This document shows, in pieces, positions 1-5,918 of a DNA stretch of 5,918 nt; within the stretch, counting starts at the first letter, position 1, and every line of letters begins with the position of its first letter. Location: NCBI GenBank assembly GCA_945864765.1, contig CAMBDR010000315.1:1-5918 (forward strand), in the 5' to 3' direction. A model generated the notes under the pieces. The model was not told the origin of the DNA. It saw only the letters and a list, made by a program, of their open reading frames with translations, and did not search any database. Both the position numbers and the translations under genes were made by a program. This DNA comes from Janthinobacterium lividum. GTDB lineage: Bacteria; Pseudomonadota; Gammaproteobacteria; Burkholderiales; Burkholderiaceae_D.

Positions 1-1
1 C

Positions 2-781
2 TTTGCCGCCGGCCACCTGCCGGGTGCGCAATTTGCTTCGATTGATCATGATTTATCGAGCGCCAAGATTGGGCCGGATGGCCAGTTTCGTGGCCGCCAC
101 CCTTTGCCCGATCAAGCAGCTTTTATCGAAACGCTACGCCGTTTTGGCATTTCAAACGATACGCAAGTGGTAGCCTATGATGCGCACGGCGGCATGTATG
201 CGGCGCGCCTGTGGTGGATGTTGCGCTGGGTAGGCCATGCCCAGGTGGCGGTATTGGATGGTGGCATGGCCGCGTGGCAAGCCAACGGCGGCACGCTCAG
301 CACCGCAACGCAAGAGCGCGCGCCCGGCCAGATCACGCTACGCCCTGCGCTGGTGCGCACGGTGGATGCGCAACATGTGCTGGCCAATTTGAACGGTGGG
401 CCGGATCAGGTGCTGGATGCACGCGCGGCAGACCGCTTCCGGGGTGAAAATGAAACCATTGATCCGGTGGGCGGCCATATTCCGGGCGCAAAAAACCGCT
501 TTTTTAAAGACAATTTGACGGCTGAAGGACAATTTAAAGCGGCGGCGCAATTGCGTGATGACTTTGGCGCACTGTTACCGGATGTGAATCATGCGATCAT
601 GCAATGCGGCTCGGGTGTTACGGCTTGCCACAATTTGCTGGCGCTGGAAATTGCGGGTTTGCCGGGTGCGGCGCTGTATCCGGGCTCGTGGAGCGAGTGG
701 TGTAGCGATGCCAGCCGCCCGGTGGCTACGGGGGCTGCAACGGGTGTCGCAACGGGTGTCGCAACGGGTGTCGCAAGTTAA
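2..781 (+). CDS. sseA: 3-mercaptopyruvate/thiosulfate sulfurtransferase, SseA type (5'-truncated by window edge)
   Basis: This is a cytoplasmic rhodanese-superfamily enzyme that moves sulfur from 3-mercaptopyruvate (or thiosulfate) to thiophilic acceptors. The frame is open from base 2 to the TAA at 779-781, giving 259 visible codons; family members are usually about 280-290 residues, so roughly 25 N-terminal residues lie outside the window. Two rhodanese domains are seen. The first is the non-catalytic one, with GHLPGAQ, RGRHPLP, VVAYDAHGGMYAARLWW and VLDGGMAAW. The second is catalytic, with VLDAR, DRFRGE, GHIPGAKN and the active-site loop CGSGVTAC, whose cysteine codon is 605-607. CGSGVTA is the loop typical of mercaptopyruvate sulfurtransferases, whereas classical rhodaneses carry a CR-type loop. 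The C-terminal GSWSEW motif is normal, but the tail after PVATG is lengthened by a 12-bp tandem repeat. A TTG at 104 is only an internal codon, not the start. A terminator follows directly. Family assignment is firm; the exact in vivo substrate is not shown. Confidence 0.93.
   Translation, partial: FAAGHLPGAQFASIDHDLSSAKIGPDGQFRGRHPLPDQAAFIETLRRFGISNDTQVVAYDAHGGMYAARLWWMLRWVGHAQVAVLDGGMAAWQANGGTLSTATQERAPGQITLRPALVRTVDAQHVLANLNGGPDQVLDARAADRFRGENETIDPVGGHIPGAKNRFFKDNLTAEGQFKAAAQLRDDFGALLPDVNHAIMQCGSGVTACHNLLALEIAGLPGAALYPGSWSEWCSDASRPVATGAATGVATGVATGVAS
725..772 (+). repeat. 12-bp tandem repeat in the 3' end of the sulfurtransferase gene
   Basis: Three identical copies of gcaacgggtgtc lie at 737-748, 749-760 and 761-772. 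A degenerate copy (gctacgggggct) precedes them at 725-736 and a partial one (gcaagt) runs into the stop codon. The array is in frame and encodes ATGA-ATGV-ATGV-ATGV. Because the unit is four codons, copy-number changes would alter tail length and not the reading frame. The tail lies after the conserved GSWSEW motif, so it is probably outside the folded domain. Confidence 0.95.
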
Positions 782-848
782 ACAGCGCAAGCTCGCGCAA
801 CACTTTTTAATCCGTCGCCACCTGCTAAAAAGAATACCTTGATTCATT

Positions 849-890
849 ACGTCATGCCATACCTGTACGGGGGCAGCATGACGTTTTTTT
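849..890 (+). terminator. Rho-independent terminator after the sulfurtransferase gene
   Basis: A perfect 9-bp stem pairs acgtcatgc (849-857) with gcatgacgt (876-884) around an 18-base loop, followed by a run of seven T (884-890). It starts 68 bases after the stop codon. The U-tract is on the plus strand only, so it should end transcription coming from the sulfurtransferase gene and insulate the downstream operon. Confidence 0.88.
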
Positions 891-987
891 ACAACTCCGC
901 ACTCATCCAACATAATTTCAGGCCATCAATTGCCTATTTTTAGTTTTTAACACCAAGTAACGATTAAAATAAACAACGGGTTTATGT

Positions 988-1016
988 TTGACAAGCGATA
1001 ATGATCGCTTTTTCCA
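988..1016 (+). promoter_or_regulatory. Possible promoter/operator region of the TerB operon, with inverted repeat 993-1010
   Basis: An operon promoter must lie between the terminator at 890 and the start codon at 1067. A consensus -35 hexamer TTGACA occurs at 988-993, but at 17-base spacing the -10 position reads tttcca, which is poor. A GATAAT (-10-like) lies at 997-1002 without a good -35 in front, and a TAAAAT lies at 965-970. The sequence aagcgat (993-999) and its complement atcgctt (1004-1010) form a 7-bp inverted repeat around aatg, overlapping these boxes. It could be a repressor site or, with the T-run to 1013, a small hairpin. The exact promoter cannot be fixed from sequence alone. 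Confidence 0.3.
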
Positions 1017-1066
1017 GCTTCCCCCGCAACAATGTCTAACCTTGGTAACCTGAAGCGAGAAAAGTC

Positions 1067-3514
1067 GTGGCGAGAAAAAAAATTTCCATCCTGCTCCGGG
1101 TGATTTGTATTCTGATGCTGATTTGGCTTACTGCCAAAAATCCTGAAAATGCAATTGAAATCCTGTTTGTTTCAGCCCTGCTGTATGGCGCATTCAAGTG
1201 GTTGCAACACCGCCGTCCAACTCCTGCTGCACCGTTAGCCGCCACAGTACCACCACCACCTTTGGCCAACAGACCACCAAACAGCCCGCAGACAGCACCA
1301 CCCAGGCAGGCAACACCACCCGGCCAGCCCGGCATTGCATCTGAACCGCGCAATATCACTGCCGGTTTTCAGATTCCACCACCACCCAAGGACTTGTACC
1401 GCATTGGCAGGTGGATTCCCAAAACAGAAACCATCGAGCTGGGCGGTATGCTGATCCAGGGTGGGATGGTTTATTTCGGCACACACTTGCAAACCAGTAT
1501 CGGCACGATTGAGCCAGCCCTGATTAACCCACAACTGTCCCTTGCCAAGAAGGCTGATTTCACCCTCAACCAAACGGACTATTGGCCAAACTATTCTGGC
1601 ATTTCTCCCGCCGCACGTAAGGCCTGGCTGTGTTGGCTGGCAGATGGCCGAAAACACCCCGATGCAGATATTGGCTATGTATTTTTGTATTTCTATGGCT
1701 TGGAACGACGGGTTTTGCGCGATGGTGCCAACGATCCGGTAGCCTTATCGGATCGACCTGATATCCTGATCGAATTAAAGCGATTAGCCGCAATCTATAG
1801 TCCACGCTCCAACACGTTCAAGCAATATTGCGCCCAACTCATTCAATTTCTCGAACTCGCCACCAGTGATGATAAATTGTATGAAAAGCCTGTGCCTGCG
1901 CTGCTACCAGGTTATGAATTTCCCTTTTATATGCGCTTGGCAATTGGGCAGGCGGTCGTTGCGGGCAAGCCGATTGCTGCGCATCTCGCAAGTGCTTGGG
2001 TCATGTATGACCCGGCCATCCAACGCCGAACGGCAGCCACGCGTTGCGCCGATGAATTTCTGGCCTTATTCCCGATCAAATATCGCCAGACATATGGTGA
2101 TGGCCTCAAAATTGCCCCTAACCGTACCAAATTAAAGTTTGCTTACCATCCCGCATCAGCAGGCTTTCTTGGTGAAAAACCAATCAGCTTTGATTGTGGC
2201 AATATCCCGGATGTGGCAGCATTAACCAAGCCGATCAAACAACTCCAGGCAGTGGTTGACGAGTGCGCCACAGAATTAAGCGCCTTCAGCCGTTTCATAG
2301 GGAAAAACCCCGAAAAACGCAGCACCAACGAAGCGTTGCTGCAATTGCCCCTCTGTATCTGGCCCTTGGCGGCAATACAGACGATGACAACTATCCAAAC
2401 CCAAGTGGCAGAACGAATGCAAACCATGCAAATAGCGGATCTACTTGGTTTGTTTGGCGCAGTATCCGGCCTGGAAAGTTTGCGTGGTCTGACCAAAGCG
2501 CTCGAATCATCCGGAATTGGCATGGAACCTGCTATTTTACTCAACAAGAGTGTTCTCAAACCCGGTGCCAGAGTGGTTCTTTTTAAAGATACGACCAGCA
2601 ATGGCGCAACCAGCAGCGAACCAAAACCGGCAGCAGGCTATCAGGCCGCCTTGGTAACGGTGGAGCTGGCCGCCGCTGTAGCCCATGCCGATGGCGATTT
2701 TTCTGATGCCGAAGTGGCAGCCATTGATCAACACATTAGCACATGGTCGTATTTAACGCTGGCACATCAACAGCGCTTAAAAGCACGTGTGCGCTGGTTG
2801 GTGGATGAAGGCGTTTCACTGGCAAGCTTAAAAAAGAAAATAGAACCACTGGATAGCCCTACCCGCCATGCCATTGCCAGTTTTACCGCCCGGATGGCGC
2901 AAGCCGATGGCATGGTCACGCCGGATGAAATCAAGCTCCTGGAGAAAATGTATAAGCTACTGGGCATAGAACAGCAGCAAGTATATAGTCAGCTCCATAG
3001 CGCAAGCACCACCCATGCGCAACCGGCATCGAGCAAAACAGGTGCAGGGCCAGATGCGGTCGCAGATATGGGCACAGGTACAGGTGCAGGCGCAAACAAT
3101 TTTAGCCTGGATAGCAACAAGATCGCCATGTTACAACAGGAGAGCGAGCAATTGCAGGTCTTGTTAAGCGCCATCTTCACTCAAGAGCAAGAAACCGACA
3201 CGCCCACGGCGCTACCAAAACCAGAAGGGGCACCCGAATCACCCGACCATCCTACCGAATCCGATGAGCCCGATGGCCGCCGCCGATTGCTTGGCCTTGA
3301 CGCGGCCACCTCCGCGTTTGCACGCATGCTATTATCCCGCCCCACATGGTCGCGCAATGAATTGGAAGATGTTGCCCACGATTTGGAAGTGATGCTCGAT
3401 GGCACGCTGGAACAAATCAACGAAGCCACGCTCGACGCGTTCAACCTGATGTGTACAGAAGGTGACGAGCCGATTGAAGTCAACCCTGAAATTTTTGAAA
3501 AATTACCACTATGA
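1067..3514 (+). CDS. Membrane-anchored TerB_N-TerB-TerB_C domain protein
   Basis: This 815-residue protein has the three-part architecture of large TerB proteins. Residues 6-23 and 29-47 are two hydrophobic segments separated by KNPEN and flanked by ARKK and HRR, which suggests a hairpin anchor with both ends in the cytosol. Residues 51-107 are a proline-rich linker. TerB_N spans about 108-310, with YRIGRWIP, ISPAARKAWLCWLADGR and GYVFLYFYGLERRVL. A less recognisable middle follows to about 520. The TerB domain, about 525-645, has two acidic motifs, AHADGDFSDAE (539-549) and AQADGMVTPDE (611-621), of the kind linked to metal binding in the TerB family. A Gly/Thr/Ala and acidic linker leads to TerB_C (about 745-815), with WSRNELEDVA, LEVMLDGTLEQINE and DEPIEVNPEIFEKL. 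GTG at 1067 is the first possible start after an in-frame TAA at 1046; GCGAGA about 7 bases upstream is a weak ribosome site. It overlaps the next gene by ATGA. The biochemical role is unknown; a scaffold or sensor is inferred. Confidence 0.9.
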   Translation: MARKKISILLRVICILMLIWLTAKNPENAIEILFVSALLYGAFKWLQHRRPTPAAPLAATVPPPPLANRPPNSPQTAPPRQATPPGQPGIASEPRNITAGFQIPPPPKDLYRIGRWIPKTETIELGGMLIQGGMVYFGTHLQTSIGTIEPALINPQLSLAKKADFTLNQTDYWPNYSGISPAARKAWLCWLADGRKHPDADIGYVFLYFYGLERRVLRDGANDPVALSDRPDILIELKRLAAIYSPRSNTFKQYCAQLIQFLELATSDDKLYEKPVPALLPGYEFPFYMRLAIGQAVVAGKPIAAHLASAWVMYDPAIQRRTAATRCADEFLALFPIKYRQTYGDGLKIAPNRTKLKFAYHPASAGFLGEKPISFDCGNIPDVAALTKPIKQLQAVVDECATELSAFSRFIGKNPEKRSTNEALLQLPLCIWPLAAIQTMTTIQTQVAERMQTMQIADLLGLFGAVSGLESLRGLTKALESSGIGMEPAILLNKSVLKPGARVVLFKDTTSNGATSSEPKPAAGYQAALVTVELAAAVAHADGDFSDAEVAAIDQHISTWSYLTLAHQQRLKARVRWLVDEGVSLASLKKKIEPLDSPTRHAIASFTARMAQADGMVTPDEIKLLEKMYKLLGIEQQQVYSQLHSASTTHAQPASSKTGAGPDAVADMGTGTGAGANNFSLDSNKIAMLQQESEQLQVLLSAIFTQEQETDTPTALPKPEGAPESPDHPTESDEPDGRRRLLGLDAATSAFARMLLSRPTWSRNELEDVAHDLEVMLDGTLEQINEATLDAFNLMCTEGDEPIEVNPEIFEKLPL
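3071..3094 (+). repeat. 6-bp degenerate tandem repeat (Gly-Thr/Ala linker) in the TerB gene
   Basis: Four units of the form GGNNCA (ggcaca, ggtaca, ggtgca, ggcgca) encode GTGTGAGA, residues 669-676. They lie in the flexible linker between the TerB domain and the TerB_C domain. The unit length keeps the frame, so copy changes would alter only linker length. Confidence 0.75.
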
Positions 3515-4866
3515 ATACTCCCCTCATTCGCCCCAAAGACCGCGATGCCGTGATTCAGTCATTGCGCGCCGGCGTGGTACCACGCACCGGCCAGCAATTG
3601 ATTCAGGTTGGCCGCAGCCAGGAAGTAAAAACCATGCTGGCGGATATTGAGCGGCTGGCCGATGGCGGCGCAACCATTCGCTTCGTGATTGGTGAGTATG
3701 GCGCAGGCAAAACCTTCTTCCTGAACCTGATTCGCGCCATTGCCATGGAGAAAAAACTGGTTACGGCCCATGCTGACTTAAACCCCGACCGCCGATTACA
3801 CGCCTCCGGTGGCCAGGCGCGCTCTTTGTTTGCTGAACTGATGCGCAATTTATCCACCCGCACCAAACCGGATGGCGGCGCAATGCATGGCATTGTTGAA
3901 AAGTTTATTGCCACCGCCAAAATGGAAGCCGCCAGCAGTGACAAAAGCAGCGAAGTCATTATCCGCGAGAAGCTCCTTGATCTGACCGAAATGGTCAACG
4001 GTTTTGATTTCGCCGATGTCATTACGGCTTATTGCAAGGGTGTTGAATCCGGCAATGAGACCTTAAAATCGGACGCAATACGCTGGCTACGCGGCGAATT
4101 CAGCACCAAAACCGACGCCCGCCAGGCATTAGGGGTACGCACCATCATCGATGATGCCTCCTTTTATGACCAGCTCAAATTATTTTCCCGTTTTGTACGC
4201 ATGGCGGGCTTCTCCGGCTTCGTCGTTTGCCTGGATGAATTAGTCAATTTATACAAGCTGGCCAATACCCAGGCCCGCAATGCCAACTATGAACAAATTT
4301 TACGCATCCTGAATGACACGCTGCAAGGTAACGCAGTTGGGCTGGGTTTCATTTTGGGCGGCACACCCGAGTTTTTACTCGACACCCGGCGTGGTTTATA
4401 TAGCTACCCGGCACTGCAAAGCCGGCTCGCCGAAAACACCTTTGCCAAAGCGGGTTTGGTCGATTTTAGCGGCCCGGTACTCCGCCTTGCTGCCCTCAGT
4501 CACGAAGACTTTTATGTCTTGCTACAAAAGCTGCGCAATGTGTATGCTGGTGGCGCGGTTGAAAAATTCCTGCTGCCCGATGCGGCCATCGCCCCATTTA
4601 TGGCGCATTGTGCCACGCGCATCGGCGAAAACTACTTCCGCACGCCACGCACCACCATCACCGCCTTCATCAACCTGTTGGCCATTTTGGAGCAAAATCC
4701 TGGCACGGCATGGCAAGATTTACTGCCGCAAATTGCGCTGGTGCCAGACCATGGCGGGCTTGGTGACATGAACGACAACCATGACAATCATGACATGCAG
4801 CACACCCCGGCCACCCCGCCCCTGCCGACGGATAGCGACGACGATCTCGCCACCTTTAGACTGTAA
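3511..4866 (+). CDS. BrxD-like P-loop ATPase (DUF2791-type ATP-binding protein)
   Basis: This is a 451-residue soluble ATPase of the family used as BrxD in BREX systems and found beside Lhr-like helicases. The Walker A motif is GEYGAGKT (61-68), followed by FFLNLIRAIA as is usual for this family. Walker B is FVVCLDEL (237-244), with D242 and E243 as the probable magnesium and catalytic acids. A sensor-1-like segment LGFILGGTPEFLLD (278-291) and the downstream SRLAENTF (304-311), whose R305 might act as a sensor or finger, complete an AAA+/STAND-like core. The C-terminal FRTPRTTITAFINLL (376-390) resembles the helical lid region. The ATG at 3511 overlaps the stop of the TerB gene as ATGA, which suggests translational coupling; no strong ribosome site is visible. 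The last 35 residues are low-complexity, with a His/Asp/Asn patch (421-431) and an acidic end. Length fits BrxD. It is probably a motor or loader for the helicase; DNA binding is inferred. Confidence 0.88.
   Translation: MNTPLIRPKDRDAVIQSLRAGVVPRTGQQLIQVGRSQEVKTMLADIERLADGGATIRFVIGEYGAGKTFFLNLIRAIAMEKKLVTAHADLNPDRRLHASGGQARSLFAELMRNLSTRTKPDGGAMHGIVEKFIATAKMEAASSDKSSEVIIREKLLDLTEMVNGFDFADVITAYCKGVESGNETLKSDAIRWLRGEFSTKTDARQALGVRTIIDDASFYDQLKLFSRFVRMAGFSGFVVCLDELVNLYKLANTQARNANYEQILRILNDTLQGNAVGLGFILGGTPEFLLDTRRGLYSYPALQSRLAENTFAKAGLVDFSGPVLRLAALSHEDFYVLLQKLRNVYAGGAVEKFLLPDAAIAPFMAHCATRIGENYFRTPRTTITAFINLLAILEQNPGTAWQDLLPQIALVPDHGGLGDMNDNHDNHDMQHTPATPPLPTDSDDDLATFRL
4774..4791 (+). repeat. 9-bp repeat encoding Asp-Asn-His in the ATPase tail
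   Basis: Two 9-bp units, gacaaccat (4774-4782) and gacaatcat (4783-4791), differ at one base, and a partial third (gacatg) follows. They encode DNHDNHDM, with a further His two residues on. The patch sits after the folded ATPase core. A metal-binding tail is conceivable but is only a guess from composition. Confidence 0.6.
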
Positions 4867-4870
4867 GCCC

Positions 4871-5918
4871 ATGACGGAATCAGCATCCCATTCATTCGAT
4901 TTACTGGACCGACGCATTCAGCACTGGATTTGGATGGCACAATGGACGGAGTTACACGACGTGCAAGAACAAGCGATTCCCGCCATCTTGCGCGCCGATC
5001 ACGATGTGATTATCGCCGCACAAACCGCAGCAGGAAAAACCGAAGCGGCATTTTTTCCGATGCTGACCCACATGCTCACCCGCATGCAGGAAACCGGGGC
5101 ACCCGGCCTGTGCGTGTATATCAGCCCCCTCAAAGCTTTAATTAACGATCAATTTGGCCGGCTGGAGCAGCTCTGTGCCACACTCGACCTGGCCGTGTGG
5201 CCGTGGCATGGTGATATTTCTTCATCGCAAAAAAAACGCTTCTTCAAACAGCCCAATGGGATATTACAAATCACGCCCGAATCGCTGGAGGCCATGCTGT
5301 GCAATCGTGGCTTTCAAGTGCCGATACTTTTTGCGCATTTACAGTATCTTGTCATCGATGAACTGCACGCCTTTATTGGTACCGAGCGCGGCAAACAGTT
5401 GCAATCACTGTTACACAGAATCGATATCGCAATCAACAAAAAAGTACCGCGCATTGGCTTATCTGCCACCTTGGGCGACATGCGGCTGGCGGCCAATTTT
5501 TTGCGTCCACCTGCCGGGGCAGCGGTTGAAATTATTCAGTCAGCGCCTGGCGAAGGGCAAATCAGGTTACAGCTCAAAGCTTATCTGGATCTTGCCCCTC
5601 GCGCTATCCCCAAGCCGAATGCCACACCAGCCACACCAGCCACACCAGCCACATCAGGCCCACCTGGCACACCAGCCGATTATGATGACGATGAACCAGA
5701 CGAATCCACATCGGGAGCCGCCGCTTCGGAAGCCGCCGCTTCGGAAGCCGCCACTTCGGAAGCATCCGCGTCTGAAACATCCATTACCGCCCACCTGTTT
5801 GCAAACTTGCGCGGATCAAACAACCTCATCTTCCCGAATAGCCGCGCCAAGGTGGAACAATACACCTGGCGTTTGCAACGCCTGTGTGAAGCCGAACACA
5901 TTGCCAATGAATTCTGGC
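4871..5918 (+). CDS. DEAD/DEAH-box superfamily 2 helicase, Lhr/BrxHI-like (3'-truncated by window edge)
   Basis: This is an SF2 helicase, open from ATG 4871 to the window end with 349 codons visible; the rest lies beyond. RecA domain 1 shows a Q-like motif VQEQAIPAIL (31-40), motif I AAQTAAGKTEA (49-59), motif Ia ISPLKALIND (84-93), motif Ib TPESLEAML (135-143), motif II DELH (163-166) and motif III SAT (198-200). The PLKAL motif, the DE-H form of motif II and the TPESLE motif are characteristic of Lhr-type helicases, including BrxHI. RecA domain 2 begins near 307 with NNLIFPNSRAKVEQ (317-330), a motif IV-like stretch. Between them, residues 250-304 are a low-complexity insert made of two tandem repeat arrays. 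The start lies 4 bases after the ATPase stop with no clear ribosome site, so translation is probably coupled to the gene before it. An internal ATG at codon 22 would still keep all helicase motifs. Direct interaction with the ATPase is inferred from pairing in BREX. Confidence 0.9.
   Translation, partial: MTESASHSFDLLDRRIQHWIWMAQWTELHDVQEQAIPAILRADHDVIIAAQTAAGKTEAAFFPMLTHMLTRMQETGAPGLCVYISPLKALINDQFGRLEQLCATLDLAVWPWHGDISSSQKKRFFKQPNGILQITPESLEAMLCNRGFQVPILFAHLQYLVIDELHAFIGTERGKQLQSLLHRIDIAINKKVPRIGLSATLGDMRLAANFLRPPAGAAVEIIQSAPGEGQIRLQLKAYLDLAPRAIPKPNATPATPATPATSGPPGTPADYDDDEPDESTSGAAASEAAASEAATSEASASETSITAHLFANLRGSNNLIFPNSRAKVEQYTWRLQRLCEAEHIANEFW
5621..5656 (+). repeat. 9-bp tandem repeat (Ala-Thr-Pro) in the helicase inter-domain insert
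   Basis: Three exact copies of gccacacca (5621-5629, 5630-5638, 5639-5647) and one copy with a single change, gccacatca (5648-5656), encode ATP-ATP-ATP-ATS, residues 251-262. The array is in frame and lies between helicase motifs III and IV. Confidence 0.95.
5717..5776 (+). repeat. 15-bp tandem repeat (Ala-Ala-Ala-Ser-Glu) in the helicase inter-domain insert
   Basis: Two exact copies of gccgccgcttcggaa (5717-5731, 5732-5746), one copy with a single change (5747-5761) and a diverged fourth (5762-5776) encode AAASE, AAASE, AATSE and ASASE, residues 283-302. Just before it is an acidic stretch DYDDDEPDE (270-278). The array forms the second half of a disordered-looking insert before RecA domain 2. 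Confidence 0.95.

Noticed and set aside
1032..1034. ATG upstream of the TerB gene as a possible start
   Set aside because: It is in a different frame from the TerB protein; the TerB frame has a TAA at 1046, so the GTG at 1067 is the first usable start.
849..1066. Genomic-island boundary or attachment site between the sulfurtransferase gene and the operon
   Set aside because: No tRNA, integrase, direct repeat or insertion-sequence end is visible; a change in gene content alone does not support an att site.
3181..3483. 100-codon minus-strand open frame, and similar minus-strand frames such as 2143-2601 and 3603-4022
   Set aside because: They lie fully inside the TerB and ATPase genes, which have clear domain motifs in their own frames; their translations show no recognisable family and look like antisense shadows.
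4313..4771. 152-codon plus-strand frame inside the ATPase gene
   Set aside because: It is out of frame with the conserved ATPase core it overlaps and its translation has no coherent domain.
5621..5776. CRISPR array
   Set aside because: Units are 9 and 15 bp, directly adjacent with no spacers, and are in frame within a helicase gene.
1067..5918. Complete BREX or tellurite-resistance (terZABCDE) locus
   Set aside because: Only BrxD-like and BrxHI-like proteins and a TerB-domain protein are present; no PglZ, PglX, BrxC, TerC or TerD-family gene is in the window.

Overview
The window looks like a bacterial chromosome segment, most likely from a proteobacterium and plausibly a betaproteobacterium. 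That guess rests on the close fit of the first gene to proteobacterial SseA-type sulfurtransferases and on general composition; there is no rRNA or other taxonomic marker. All four real genes are on the plus strand. The remaining long open frames, on either strand, are shadows of these genes.

Region 1 (2-781) is the 3' part of a housekeeping gene for a two-domain 3-mercaptopyruvate/thiosulfate sulfurtransferase, cut by the left edge. It ends in a 12-bp tandem repeat that lengthens the protein's C-terminus. A strong intrinsic terminator follows (849-890), so this gene is transcriptionally separate from what comes next.

Region 2 (782-1066) is a 285-base, AT-rich intergenic region. After the terminator it holds only weak promoter-like boxes and a 7-bp inverted repeat (993-1010) that could be an operator or a small hairpin.

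Region 3 (1067 to the right edge) is a tight three-gene operon. The first gene encodes an 815-residue TerB_N-TerB-TerB_C protein with an N-terminal membrane hairpin. The second (ATGA overlap) encodes a BrxD-like (DUF2791-type) P-loop ATPase. The third (4-base gap) encodes a DEAD/DEAH helicase of the Lhr/BrxHI type and runs off the window; its first 349 codons are present. An ATPase of this type beside an Lhr-like helicase is a known pair in some BREX anti-phage systems. TerB_N and TerB_C domains are known from Ter-linked stress and DNA-processing gene neighbourhoods. Together they suggest a membrane-tethered, ATP-driven nucleic-acid-processing complex with a defence or stress role. That role is inference: no methylase, PglZ or nuclease is visible here.

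A recurring minor theme is short in-frame tandem repeats (6, 9, 12 and 15 bp units) in linkers or tails of all four genes. They are most striking in the helicase, where two arrays form an acidic/Ala-Pro-Thr-Ser insert between the two RecA-like domains.
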